Positions 36,680 through 44,837 of a stretch of 64,000 bases of DNA are shown one piece after another. The stretch's first letter is position 1, and each line of letters starts with the position of its first letter. The translations under genes and the position numbers were made by a program. Below the pieces are notes generated by a model that had not been told where the DNA came from, searched no databases, and worked only from the letters and a program-made list of their open reading frames with translations. Source of the DNA: JASHSH01 sp036490215 (GTDB lineage Bacteria > Pseudomonadota > Alphaproteobacteria > Rhodospirillales > Magnetospirillaceae); assembly GCA_036490215.1 (NCBI GenBank), contig DASXEH010000056.1, positions 157,227 to 221,226 on the forward strand, written 5' to 3'.

Positions 36680-37855
36680 ATGCATCTCGATATCGATGAC
36701 AGCTTGCCGATCGATCGCGACAAGGCGACGCTGATCGGCCGCGCCTGGGTGGTGCATCCGATCGCTGGACCTGCCGTGATCGCGATCCGCGGCGACGACG
36801 TCATCGATATCAGTAGCGCTTCGGCCACCGTCAGCGGATTACTTGAGCGCGACGATGCCGTCGCGGCGGCACGCGACGCCCCCGGCAAGCGCATCGGCAG
36901 CTTGGCTGAGCTTCTGGCCAATAGCGGCGAAGACACGCGCGATGCGATGAAGCCGTTTCTGTTGGCGCCTTGCGATCTGCAAGTGATCAAGGCCGCCGGT
37001 GTGACCTTCGCCGTCAGTCTGATCGAGCGCCTGATCGAAGAAAAAGCGCGCGGCAATCCCGATGCCGCGAAAGATGTGCGGCAGAAGATCATCGACATCG
37101 TCGGCAACGATCTCCGCTCGATCGTGCCGGGCTCGGACAAGGCCGCTAAGCTGAAAGCAATGCTGATCGAACAAAGCATGTGGTCGCAATATCTCGAAGT
37201 CGGGATCGGCCCCGACGCCGAGGTGTTCACCAAGACGCCCGTGCTCGCCTCGGTCGGGACGGGCGCGGATATCGGCATCCATCCGAAATCGACCTGGAAC
37301 AATCCCGAGCCGGAAGTGGTGGTGATCGCCAACAGCCGCGGCAAGACGGTTGGTGCGACGCTGGGCAACGATGTCAATCTGCGCGACTTCGAGGGACGCA
37401 GCGCCCTGCTGCTGGGTAAGGCGAAGGACCAGAACGCGTCGTCCGCGATCGGCCCCTTCATCCGCCTGTTCGACGACCACTACACGATCGAGGATGTACG
37501 CACGGCCGAGATCACCGTGAAGGTGGAAGGGCCCGACCAGTTCCGGCTGCAGGGCAAGAGCTCGATGCGCCAGATCAGCCGTGACCCGCTTGACCTGGTG
37601 GCCCAGACGCTGAGCACCACCCACCAATACCCTGACGGCGTTGCCCTCTTCTTGGGCACGATGTTCGCGCCGATCGACGATCGCCACGAAAAGGGCGCGG
37701 GTTTCACCCATGTGGTGGGCGATATTGTGACCATCGCTACCCCGAAGCTTGGAGCGCTGGTCAACCGCGTCGCCCATTGCGACAAAATTCGGCCATGGAG
37801 CTTTGGCATTGGTAGCTTGATGCGCAATCTCGCGCAGCGCGGCCTGACGCCGTGA
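36680..37855 (+). CDS. XylX-type 2-keto-3-deoxypentonate dehydratase (FAH superfamily)
   Basis: A 391-residue FAH-fold enzyme resembling Caulobacter XylX, which dehydrates 2-keto-3-deoxy-D-xylonate to 2-oxoglutarate semialdehyde. Matching blocks: LAPCDLQVIKAAGVTFAVS, LWSQYLEVGIGPDAEVFTK-type segment (here MWSQYLEVGIGPDAEVFTK), metal site WNNPEPEVVVIA, and LGNDVNLRDFEGRSALLLGK. The product could be passed to the semialdehyde dehydrogenase encoded at 24.3 kb. It is the third member of the FAH superfamily in this locus. It follows the lactonase gene by 12 bp and precedes a cupin gene by 39 bp. Confidence 0.87.
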   Translation: MHLDIDDSLPIDRDKATLIGRAWVVHPIAGPAVIAIRGDDVIDISSASATVSGLLERDDAVAAARDAPGKRIGSLAELLANSGEDTRDAMKPFLLAPCDLQVIKAAGVTFAVSLIERLIEEKARGNPDAAKDVRQKIIDIVGNDLRSIVPGSDKAAKLKAMLIEQSMWSQYLEVGIGPDAEVFTKTPVLASVGTGADIGIHPKSTWNNPEPEVVVIANSRGKTVGATLGNDVNLRDFEGRSALLLGKAKDQNASSAIGPFIRLFDDHYTIEDVRTAEITVKVEGPDQFRLQGKSSMRQISRDPLDLVAQTLSTTHQYPDGVALFLGTMFAPIDDRHEKGAGFTHVVGDIVTIATPKLGALVNRVAHCDKIRPWSFGIGSLMRNLAQRGLTP

Positions 37856-37894
37856 TGTGATCGAAACTGCGCCAACCAGCCAGGAGCAGAGCGA

Positions 37895-38239
37895 ATGAAC
37901 AATGGTGAAAAGCGCCCCTGGGGCGAATACAGCTCGGTCGATCAGGGCGATGGTTATCAGGTCAAACACATCATCGTGAACCCGGGTGGGCGCCTCTCGC
38001 TGCAGCGGCATTCCAAGCGCGCCGAGCATTGGGTTGTGGTCGGTGGCGAAGCCAAGGTGACCGTGGGCGAAGATGTGAAGACGCTGAAGATCAACGAGTC
38101 GGTCTTCATCCCGCTGGGCTCCATGCATCGTCTCGAAAACCCCGGTAAGGCGATTCTGCACCTCATCGAAGTGCAGGTCGGCTCGTATCTGGGCGAGGAC
38201 GATATCGAGCGCTTCGCCGACGATTACGGCCGCGGCTGA
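37895..38239 (+). CDS. mannose-6-phosphate isomerase type II-like cupin
   Basis: A 114-residue single-domain cupin like the C-terminal domain of bifunctional mannose-6-phosphate isomerase/mannose-1-phosphate guanylyltransferases. RPWGEY is the diagnostic start. LSLQRHSKRAEHWVVV gives the metal-binding His/Glu set, and SVFIPLGSMHRLENPG the second cupin motif. The guanylyltransferase domain is absent. Stand-alone members are annotated as phosphomannose isomerases, but a sugar-isomerising or sugar-binding role in this catabolic cluster is equally possible. The start follows CAGGAGCAGAGCG. The gene sits 17 bp before an FGGY kinase. Confidence 0.85.
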   Translation: MNNGEKRPWGEYSSVDQGDGYQVKHIIVNPGGRLSLQRHSKRAEHWVVVGGEAKVTVGEDVKTLKINESVFIPLGSMHRLENPGKAILHLIEVQVGSYLGEDDIERFADDYGRG

Positions 38240-38256
38240 GAGGTCCCGCACGCTTC

Positions 38257-39768
38257 ATGGCCGATTACATTCTCGGAATCGACGCGGGCGGCACAGCAGT
38301 CAAAGCGGCAGTCTATTCACTTAAAGGCGAAGAGCTGGGTGTCACCGCCCGGCCCTTCCGTCCGATCACGCCCACGCCCGGCCATGCTGAGCGCGATCCC
38401 GAGCAGTTGTGGACCGGCCTCTGCGATGTGATCCGCGAGGCGATGAGCAAAGCCGGTGTGACGGGTGACGACATCGCCGCAGTCGGCATCACCGGCTATG
38501 GCAATGGACTCTATCTTGTCGACGAGAACGGCAAGATGATCGGCAATGGACTTCTGTCTTCCGATCAGCGCGCCGCGCCATTGGTGGAAGAATGGCGTCT
38601 GACCGGCCAGGAAGATGCCTACACCAAGGCCAGCTTCAAACGCGTCTGGCAGGGTTCACCCGTGCCGCTGCTGGCCTGGTTCAAGAAGCACCGGCCTGAG
38701 GTGCTGAAGCAGGCCAGGACGCTCTTCACCTGCAAAGATTATCTCCGGTTTCGCCTCACCGGCGCGCGCGTTGCGGAAGTGACCGATCAGAGCACCGCGA
38801 CCGTGCTCGGCACCGCCACGCGTCAGGTCGACCCCAAGCTTTTCGCCTTCTTTGGCGTCGAGGACCAGACGCATCTCTACCCGCCGCTGATCGACTCGTT
38901 CTCGGTGGCCGGCACGATCACCGCCGAAGCTGCGGCGGCGACCGGGTTGCGCGAAGGCACACCCGTTCCCGCAGGCTGCAGCGACAACATCGCCGTCATG
39001 CTTGGGACCGGTGCGATCAACAACGGCGAGATGATCATCATGGCCGGCACCTGGGGCCTGCATCAGGTGTTCCTCGACTATTCGATGGACGATGGCAATG
39101 TGGGCTTCATCTGCCACGCGCTCGAACCCAAGCGTTGGATCTATTGCGAAGGCAGCCCGACCTCAGCCAGCAGTTTCGAATGGTTCGTCGATACCTTCTT
39201 GCGCCCGGCGGCGCAGGCCAATCCAACTGCTTCGGTCTACGACCTGTGCAACGCGGCGATCGCGCGCACCGATCCCGAGGAACCGCCGGTCTATTTCCTG
39301 CCCTTCCTGAATGGCGCCTTCGACGACACGCGGGCGCGCTGCTCGCTGATCGGCCTCTCGACCTGGCACCATCTCGGCCACGCCGTGCGCGCAGTCTATG
39401 AAGGTGTCGCCTTCGAGCATCGCCGCCATCACGAACGCCTGATCCGCGCCTTCCCGAAACCAAGCCACGCCAAATTCTGCGGCGGCGCCGTGCGCAGCAA
39501 AGCGTGGCTCGAAATCTTCGCCTCGGCGCTCGACCTCACTCTCGAAGTGCCCAAAGGCGAGGAATTCGGCGCGCGCGGCGCAGCGATGCTGGCAGGCGTC
39601 GTCATCGGCAAGTTCGCGAGCGTGGCCGATGCGGCCAAGGTCATGACCGGTCTCTCGCACGAAGTCGCGCCCGATCCGAAACTCCGCGCAATCTTGGACA
39701 AGCGCTACCCGGTTTATCGCGAGTTGCACGCCGCGCTCACGCCCCATTGGCATCGGGGGGAAAGCTAA
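38257..39768 (+). CDS. FGGY-family carbohydrate kinase, xylulokinase-like
   Basis: A 503-residue FGGY kinase. LGIDAGGTAVKAAVYSLKGEELG starts the ATPase fold, GITGYGNGLYLVDENG lies in the sugar site, the catalytic Asp is in AGCSDNIAVMLGTG, and CGGAVRSKAWLEIFASALD is the FGGY-2 domain. The sequence is closer to L-xylulokinase (LyxK)-type kinases than to AraB, and differs from the kinase at 19.8 kb. It would phosphorylate a ketose made inside the cell. With the class II aldolase at 45.8 kb this offers a phosphorylating branch next to the oxidative one. It ends 96 bp before the LacI-type gene. Confidence 0.87.
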   Translation: MADYILGIDAGGTAVKAAVYSLKGEELGVTARPFRPITPTPGHAERDPEQLWTGLCDVIREAMSKAGVTGDDIAAVGITGYGNGLYLVDENGKMIGNGLLSSDQRAAPLVEEWRLTGQEDAYTKASFKRVWQGSPVPLLAWFKKHRPEVLKQARTLFTCKDYLRFRLTGARVAEVTDQSTATVLGTATRQVDPKLFAFFGVEDQTHLYPPLIDSFSVAGTITAEAAAATGLREGTPVPAGCSDNIAVMLGTGAINNGEMIIMAGTWGLHQVFLDYSMDDGNVGFICHALEPKRWIYCEGSPTSASSFEWFVDTFLRPAAQANPTASVYDLCNAAIARTDPEEPPVYFLPFLNGAFDDTRARCSLIGLSTWHHLGHAVRAVYEGVAFEHRRHHERLIRAFPKPSHAKFCGGAVRSKAWLEIFASALDLTLEVPKGEEFGARGAAMLAGVVIGKFASVADAAKVMTGLSHEVAPDPKLRAILDKRYPVYRELHAALTPHWHRGES

Positions 39769-39787
39769 AGTCGCCATTTACGGAAAA

Positions 39788-39802
39788 AGAAAACGTTTGC
39801 GG
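39788..39802. promoter_or_regulatory. LacI-type operator candidate upstream of the lacI-family gene
   Basis: The core AAACGTTT (39791-39798) is palindromic with a central CG, as in LacI-family sites. Read on the minus strand, CCGCAAACGTTTTCT closely resembles the site at 40904-40918. It lies about 65 bp before the regulator gene. Confidence 0.45.
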
Positions 39803-39864
39803 ACGGCGCGGCCCGAATGTTAGCCTCCGGGCCAGGGAGAAAATCGTCCGAGGGCTAATAAAAA

Positions 39865-40887
39865 ATGCCCATCACGATGCGCGATGTGTCGGCCATGGCC
39901 GGCGTGTCGATATCGACTGTTTCTCATGTCGTAAACAACACCCGCGCGGTGCCTGATCGCACGCGGCAGAAGGTGATGGATGCGATTCACGCGACGGGCT
40001 TCATGCCCAATACGATCGCGCGGTCGTTGAAGCGTGCTGAGACACGCACGCTAGGTCTCGCGATCGGCGATATCAGCAACCCCTATTTCACCGCCGTCGT
40101 TCATCCGTTGGAAGCCGCCGCTGTAAAGGCCGGCTATACGCTGATCCTGACCGATATCGGCGAAGATCCGGATCGCGAAACCGCGGCGCTGCAGGCGCTG
40201 ATCGGGCGCCGGGTCGACGGGCTGATCCTATCGCCGTCCGGGGCCGGCGGCGCGCAGGCGATCGCCCATGCCAAACGCAACAAAGTCCCGGTGGTGCAGA
40301 TCGACCGTATCGCCGATCGCGACTGTGATTATGTTGTGGCCAGCAATCAGCCCGACATGCAGCGCCTCGTCCGCCATCTGGCGCAGCGCGGCCACAAGCG
40401 CATCGGCATGCTGGCCGGTCTCAACGGATTGAGTTCGACCCAGGAGCGCATCGAGGGTTATCGGCTCGGCCTGAAAGACGGCGGCATCGCGTTCGATCCC
40501 GATCTGATGGTCACCGCCGATTCGAGCATGGCGCCGGCCCACGCCACCACGCTCAAGCTGCTGGCTTTGCCCAATCCACCGACCGCACTGGTGGCCAGCA
40601 ACAACCTGATGGCCCTGGGCGCGCTGCGCGCGATCAAAGAGCGCCGCCTGAGCGTGCCGCGCGACATCGCGCTGGTAGCCTTCGACGAATTCGAGTGGAC
40701 CGATCTGTTCCAGCCACGCCTGACCACCATCGCTCAGCCCTGCCAGGAAATCGGCGAATGGGCGGTGAAGCTGATGCTGGATCGGCTCGCCAACCCCGAT
40801 GCGCCGCCACGCCATATTCACGTGGCGACGACGCTGCATCACCGAGAATCGTGCGGTTGTCCGGCCGACGCTGGACCGATCGCGTAA
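39865..40887 (+). CDS. LacI family transcriptional regulator
   Basis: A 340-residue LacI-type repressor. The N-terminal HTH with hinge helix is canonical (TMRDVSAMAGVSISTVSHVVNN, then GFMPNTIARSLKRAETRTLG). The effector domain is a periplasmic-binding-protein-like fold (ISNPYFTAVVHPLEAAA, QRGHKRIGMLAGLNGLSSTQER, LVASNNLMALGALRAIKER, VAFDEFEWTDLFQP). The gene lies between the FGGY kinase and the ABC transporter genes. Similar CG-centred motifs upstream of it and upstream of the binding-protein gene suggest that it represses itself and the importer in response to the imported sugar. The effector is unknown. Confidence 0.92.
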   Translation: MPITMRDVSAMAGVSISTVSHVVNNTRAVPDRTRQKVMDAIHATGFMPNTIARSLKRAETRTLGLAIGDISNPYFTAVVHPLEAAAVKAGYTLILTDIGEDPDRETAALQALIGRRVDGLILSPSGAGGAQAIAHAKRNKVPVVQIDRIADRDCDYVVASNQPDMQRLVRHLAQRGHKRIGMLAGLNGLSSTQERIEGYRLGLKDGGIAFDPDLMVTADSSMAPAHATTLKLLALPNPPTALVASNNLMALGALRAIKERRLSVPRDIALVAFDEFEWTDLFQPRLTTIAQPCQEIGEWAVKLMLDRLANPDAPPRHIHVATTLHHRESCGCPADAGPIA

Positions 40888-40903
40888 CGCGTTCAAAGAA
40901 GCG

Positions 40904-40918
40904 CGCAAACCGTTTCCG
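40904..40918. promoter_or_regulatory. LacI-type operator candidate upstream of the ABC binding-protein gene
   Basis: CGCAAACCGTTTCCG shares CGCAAAC and GTTT with the site upstream of the lacI-family gene. It lies 81-95 bp before the start of the binding-protein gene, a suitable place for repression. Confidence 0.45.
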
Positions 40919-40998
40919 CCGGAAATCCGGGGGAATAAAGGACCCGAGGCGCAATAAAGCGTCCACGGGCAAAGCGTAAGACAGGAGGAGGACATCCT

Positions 40999-42039
40999 AT
41001 GACGGCATCTCGTAAATTCCGCCTGGGTCTGGCGGGCGCCATTGCTGGCGTTATGGGCCTGGCATTCGCCAGCGCCGGCATCGCGCAGGCCGCGGAACCT
41101 GTGGTCGGCCTGATCACCAAGACCAACACCAATCCTTTCTTCGTGAAGATGAAGGAAGGCGCCCAGGCGAAGGCCAAGGAACTCGGCCTCGACCTGCGTA
41201 CCTTCGCCGGCAAATATGACGGCGACAACGAAGCCGAAGTTGCGGCGATCGAGAGCCTGATCTCGGTCGGCGCCAAAGGTTTCGCGATCGTGCCGAGCGA
41301 TTCGCGCGCGATCGTCCCCAGCATCAAGAAGGCGCGTGACGCCGGCTTGGTCGTGATCACGCTCGACACGCCGACCGACCCGATGGATGCGGCCGACGCC
41401 ACCTTCGCCACCGACAACTTCAAGGCCGGTGAATTAATCGGTTCTTGGGCAGCCAAGACTCTCGGCCCGAAAGCCAAGGACGCCAAGATCGCCATGCTCG
41501 ACCTGGTGGCGAGCCCCGTCACCGTCGACTACCTGCGCGACCATGGCTTCCTCAAGGGCTTTGGTATCCAGTATTCCGACGTCACGAAGAACGGCAGCGA
41601 AAAGGATCCGCGCATTGCCGGTCATGACGTGACCGGAGGCAACGAAGAAGGTGGTCGCAAGGCGATGGAAAACCTTCTCCAGAAGGAACCCGGCATCAAC
41701 CTGGTCTATACGATCAACGAACCCGCCGCCGCCGGTGCTTATGAAGCGCTGAAGGCCGCGGGCAAGGAAAAGGGCGTGACGATCGTCTCGATCGACGGTG
41801 GCTGCCCCGGCGTGAAGAACGTCAAGGCCGGCATCATCGGCGCGACCTCGCAGCAGTATCCGTTGCTCATGGCCTCGAAGGCCATGGAAGCCCTGGCCGA
41901 ATTCGCCAAGACCGGCAAGAAGCCGGCTGGCCCGGCCGATAAGATCACCGATACCGGTGCGACGCTGATCACCGACCACCCGGTGGACGGCGTTCCCTCG
42001 ATCAATACCGACGAGGGTCTGAAGAAGTGCTGGGGTTGA
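40999..42039 (+). CDS. sugar ABC transporter substrate-binding protein (FrcB-like)
   Basis: A 346-residue periplasmic sugar-binding protein. Residues 1-31 are a Sec signal (basic MTASRKFR, hydrophobic LAGAIAGVMGLAF, cleavage after AQA). The mature protein follows the ribose/fructose-binding pattern: VVGLITKTNTNPFFVKMKEGAQ, GFAIVPSDSRAIVPSIKKARDAG, NEPAAAGAYEALKAAG and SIDGGCPGVKNVKAG. It fits the FrcB branch (fructose, ribose, mannose) paired with a single-domain ATPase. The start follows GGAGGAGGACATCC. A strong stem-loop follows the stop codon, which may stabilise this part of the transcript. Confidence 0.93.
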   Translation: MTASRKFRLGLAGAIAGVMGLAFASAGIAQAAEPVVGLITKTNTNPFFVKMKEGAQAKAKELGLDLRTFAGKYDGDNEAEVAAIESLISVGAKGFAIVPSDSRAIVPSIKKARDAGLVVITLDTPTDPMDAADATFATDNFKAGELIGSWAAKTLGPKAKDAKIAMLDLVASPVTVDYLRDHGFLKGFGIQYSDVTKNGSEKDPRIAGHDVTGGNEEGGRKAMENLLQKEPGINLVYTINEPAAAGAYEALKAAGKEKGVTIVSIDGGCPGVKNVKAGIIGATSQQYPLLMASKAMEALAEFAKTGKKPAGPADKITDTGATLITDHPVDGVPSINTDEGLKKCWG

Positions 42040-42074
42040 GTTCTCTCGACCATAGCGCTTAGATAAAGACGCGA

Positions 42075-42105
42075 CGGGACAGCGGACACTGACTCCGCTG
42101 TCCCG
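42075..42105 (+). promoter_or_regulatory. intercistronic stem-loop between binding-protein and permease genes
   Basis: CGGGACAGCGGA (42075-42086) and its exact complement (42094-42105) form a perfect 12-bp GC-rich stem with a 7-base loop. There is no T-run. Such stems after binding-protein genes are known to protect the upstream mRNA and partly terminate, giving more binding protein than membrane components. Confidence 0.7.
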
Positions 42106-42180
42106 GATCGCGGGAGGCGAACAACCGGCCCGGCCCCCTGAATAGGGCACGCATAAGGGCCTCAAAGCAGCGGTGGTCCC

Positions 42181-43233
42181 ATGCAGGATTTCGAAGCGGC
42201 GTTGCCCACGAAACCCGGCGAGCATTTCGTCGCCGAGGAAGGTCCGCAGAGCCCGCTCAGGCGGCTCCAACATTTCCTGCACGGCAACCCGACCTCGATC
42301 CCGGCGTTCATTCTGATCCTCAGCGTCATTCTGTTCAGCTTGCTGGTGGGCGGACGCTTCTTCGCCGCCTTCAACCTGTCGCTGGTGCTGCAGCAGGTCA
42401 CGATCATTGCGGTGGTGGGCATCGCCCAGACGCTGATCATCCTGACCGCCGGCATCGACCTTTCGGTCGGCGCGATCATGGTCTTGTCGTCGGTCGTCAT
42501 GGGACGGCTGGCCTATGAATATCATGTACCGATCTACCTCACGTTTCCCTTCGGCCTGCTGATCGGCCTGATCTGCGGCTGGATCAACGGTGCCCTGGTC
42601 ACCATGTTCCGGCTGCCGCCCTTTATCGTCACGCTCGGCACGTGGAGCGTCTATTTCGCGTTGAACCTTTGGTATTCGCAGGGCGAGACGATCCGCGAAC
42701 CGGATATCGAACAGGTCGCGCCGTTCCTGCATTGGACCGGGCACGCCATCAACATCTTCGGCGGCCGCCTGACCACCGGTTCGATGCTGATGATCGCGCT
42801 CTACGGGCTGTTCTGGTTCATCCTCAATTGGACCGCTTTCGGCACCCATATCTACGCCACCGGCGACGATCCCGACTCGGCGCGCCTGGCCGGTATCCGC
42901 ACCAAGCGCGTGCTGCTGGGCGTCTACGCCATCGCCGGCCTGATCTGTGCCGTCGCCGGCTGGATCTTGATCGGCCGCACCGGCGCGGTCAGCCCGCAAT
43001 CGGGCTACACGGCCAATCTCGACAGCATTACCGCCGTGGTGATCGGCGGCGTCAGCCTGTTCGGCGGCCGCGGCTCGATCATCGGCACCGTACTCGGCGC
43101 CTTGATCGTCGGCGTGTTCCGCAACGGCCTCGCGCTCTATGGCGTCGACGTGCTGTGGCAGGAATTCACCGTGGGCATTCTGATCATCGTGGCGGTGGCG
43201 CTCGACCAATGGATCCGGCAGGTGTCGTCATGA
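42181..43233 (+). CDS. sugar ABC transporter permease (FrcC/RbsC-like)
   Basis: A 350-residue inner-membrane permease of the carbohydrate-uptake transporter 2 family. About 45 residues of cytoplasmic N-terminus (MQDFEAALPTKPGEHF) precede the hydrophobic spans, which begin at IPAFILILSVILFSLLVGG. Family marks are GIAQTLIILTAGIDLSVGAI, the coupling-helix region SARLAGIRTKRVLLGVY, and the late GGVSLFGGRGSIIGTVLGAL. It would form a homodimer channel with the ATPase encoded next. The stop TGA overlaps the ATG of a 21-codon ORF (ATGA), which in turn overlaps the ATPase gene. Confidence 0.93.
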   Translation: MQDFEAALPTKPGEHFVAEEGPQSPLRRLQHFLHGNPTSIPAFILILSVILFSLLVGGRFFAAFNLSLVLQQVTIIAVVGIAQTLIILTAGIDLSVGAIMVLSSVVMGRLAYEYHVPIYLTFPFGLLIGLICGWINGALVTMFRLPPFIVTLGTWSVYFALNLWYSQGETIREPDIEQVAPFLHWTGHAINIFGGRLTTGSMLMIALYGLFWFILNWTAFGTHIYATGDDPDSARLAGIRTKRVLLGVYAIAGLICAVAGWILIGRTGAVSPQSGYTANLDSITAVVIGGVSLFGGRGSIIGTVLGALIVGVFRNGLALYGVDVLWQEFTVGILIIVAVALDQWIRQVSS

Positions 43234-43295
43234 GCAATATGAGCGCGGAGCGCGAACGAGCGGTTGCGTGTAGCGCAGAGCGAGGATCACTATGA
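43230..43295 (+). CDS. 21-codon ORF linking permease and ATPase genes
   Basis: An ATG overlaps the permease stop (ATGA at 43230-43233). Its 21-codon frame ends in a TGA that overlaps the ATPase start (ATGA at 43292-43295). The peptide starts MSNMSAERERA and is polar. It may be a translated bridge that carries ribosomes from the permease to the ATPase, or just a remnant of the original ATPase N-terminus. The ATPase also begins MSN, and ATGAGCAA recurs at both places, which suggests a small duplication. A functional peptide is unproven. Confidence 0.4.
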   Translation: MSNMSAERERAVACSAERGSL

Positions 43296-44083
43296 GCAAC
43301 ACCTCGTCGCAACTGATCCTTCAGGCGCGCGGCCTGGTCAAACGCTATGGCCGCGTCGTTGCCTTGGATCATGCCGATTTCGATCTCTACGCGGGCGAGA
43401 TCCTGGCAGTCATCGGCGACAACGGTGCCGGCAAATCGAGTTTGATCCGGATGCTGGCCGGCGCCGCTCAACCCGACGAAGGAGAGATCCTGATGGACGG
43501 CAAGCCCGTCCAGTTCCGCTCGCCGGTCGATGCGCGCAACGCAGGCATCGAAACCGTGTATCAGAACCTGGCCCTGTCACCGGCGCTGTCCATCGCAGAC
43601 AACATGTTCCTGGGCCGCGAGACGCGCGATAAAGGGCTGCTGGGCCTGCTGACCCGCAAGCTCAACCGCGCCGATATGCAGCGCGAGGCGCGCAAGCATC
43701 TTTCCTCGCTCGGTCTGATGACGATCCAAAACATCAACCAACCGGTCGAGACCCTGTCGGGCGGCCAGCGCCAGGGCGTGGCCGTGGCGCGCGCCGCCGC
43801 CTTCGGCAGCCGGGTGATCATCATGGATGAGCCGACGGCCGCTTTGGGCGTCAAGGAATCGCGCCGCGTGCTCGAGCTGATCGTCGACGTCAAGCGCAAG
43901 GGCCTGCCGATCGTGTTGATCAGCCACAACATGCCGCACGTCTTCGAGGTGGCGGACCGGATTCACATCATGCGCCTCGGACGCCGGATTGCAGTCATCG
44001 ATCCGAAGAAGTATTCCATGTCCGACGCGGTCGCGATCATGACCGGCGCGATGGCACCGCCAGAGGATCAGAAGGCGGCTTAG
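43292..44083 (+). CDS. sugar ABC transporter ATP-binding protein (FrcA-like, single domain)
   Basis: A 263-residue ATPase of a carbohydrate importer. Walker A is GDNGAGKSS, the signature LSGGQRQGVAVARA, Walker B VIIMDEPTAA, and the switch His lies in VLISHNM. Unlike RbsA or XylG it has one nucleotide-binding domain, as in the fructose-type FrcA system, so it should act as a homodimer. The start has CGAGGATCACT upstream and overlaps the preceding 21-codon ORF. A HAD phosphatase gene follows after 47 bp, and a PfkB kinase after that, in one apparent transcript. Confidence 0.93.
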   Translation: MSNTSSQLILQARGLVKRYGRVVALDHADFDLYAGEILAVIGDNGAGKSSLIRMLAGAAQPDEGEILMDGKPVQFRSPVDARNAGIETVYQNLALSPALSIADNMFLGRETRDKGLLGLLTRKLNRADMQREARKHLSSLGLMTIQNINQPVETLSGGQRQGVAVARAAAFGSRVIIMDEPTAALGVKESRRVLELIVDVKRKGLPIVLISHNMPHVFEVADRIHIMRLGRRIAVIDPKKYSMSDAVAIMTGAMAPPEDQKAA

Positions 44084-44130
44084 GATCAGGAGCCCGCAAG
44101 CATCAGACGGGCCCATAAGGAGTCGTTTCG

Positions 44131-44829
44131 ATGAGCAATCCGGTCACGGAGCGCCAGCCTCCGGCGTTCCTGTTCGATCTCGATGGCACGCTGGTGGACA
44201 GCGTCTATCATCACGTCCTCGCTTGGAACGAGGCATTGCAGGCCACCGGCCTGCCTCTCTCCGTCTGGCGCATTCACCGCCGAATCGGCATGTCGGGCGG
44301 GCTGTTCGCCAACGCCCTGCAACGCGATCTGGGCCGCGAGATCGATCCGAGTGTGATCGTCAAACTGCGCGAACGTCATAAAGAGTCTTTCAACGCACGC
44401 TCGTCCTCGATCAAACCGCTGCCGGGCGCCGTCGAACTCCTGCAGACGTTGACCGAGCTCGAAGTGCCCTGGGCCATCGCAACCAGCGGACGTTTGGAGA
44501 CAGCCAGACCGAATATCGAGATGCTGGGCGTCGATTTCAGCAAGACGCCGGTGGTCACGCGCGATCAGGTGCGCTACGCCAAACCCGATCCCGACCTGTT
44601 CCTGGCTGCCGCCGAACGCCTGGGTGTCGACATTCAGTCCAGCATGGTGGTGGGCGACAGCGTATGGGACCTCCTCGCCGCGAAACGCGCCCGCGCCCTC
44701 AGCATCGGGCTTCTTTCGGGCGGCTATGGCGAGGAAGAGTTGGAACGCTGCGGCGCCTATCGCGTCTATGACGACCCCGCCGATCTCTTGCGCCATCTCG
44801 ACGAGGTCGGCGTTCGCCGATCGAACTGA
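44131..44829 (+). CDS. HAD family phosphatase (beta-phosphoglucomutase/Gph-like)
   Basis: A 232-residue HAD-superfamily hydrolase with a C1 helical cap. Motif I is FLFDLDGTLVDS (nucleophile and acid Asp), motif II IATSGR, motif III Lys in RYAKPDPDLFL, and motif IV VVGDSVWDLLAAKRA. It probably dephosphorylates a sugar phosphate or phosphoglycolate. The position between the ABC ATPase and a PfkB kinase suggests clearing of a phosphosugar that builds up during catabolism. AAGGAG precedes the ATG. It ends 8 bp before the kinase gene. Confidence 0.9.
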   Translation: MSNPVTERQPPAFLFDLDGTLVDSVYHHVLAWNEALQATGLPLSVWRIHRRIGMSGGLFANALQRDLGREIDPSVIVKLRERHKESFNARSSSIKPLPGAVELLQTLTELEVPWAIATSGRLETARPNIEMLGVDFSKTPVVTRDQVRYAKPDPDLFLAAAERLGVDIQSSMVVGDSVWDLLAAKRARALSIGLLSGGYGEEELERCGAYRVYDDPADLLRHLDEVGVRRSN

Positions 44830-44837
44830 GCCGCGCG

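Noticed and set aside
41434..43209. Long minus-strand open frame opposite the ABC binding-protein and permease genes
   Set aside because: The translation is low in complexity (Asp, Gln, Arg, His-rich), and the plus strand holds convincing transporter genes.
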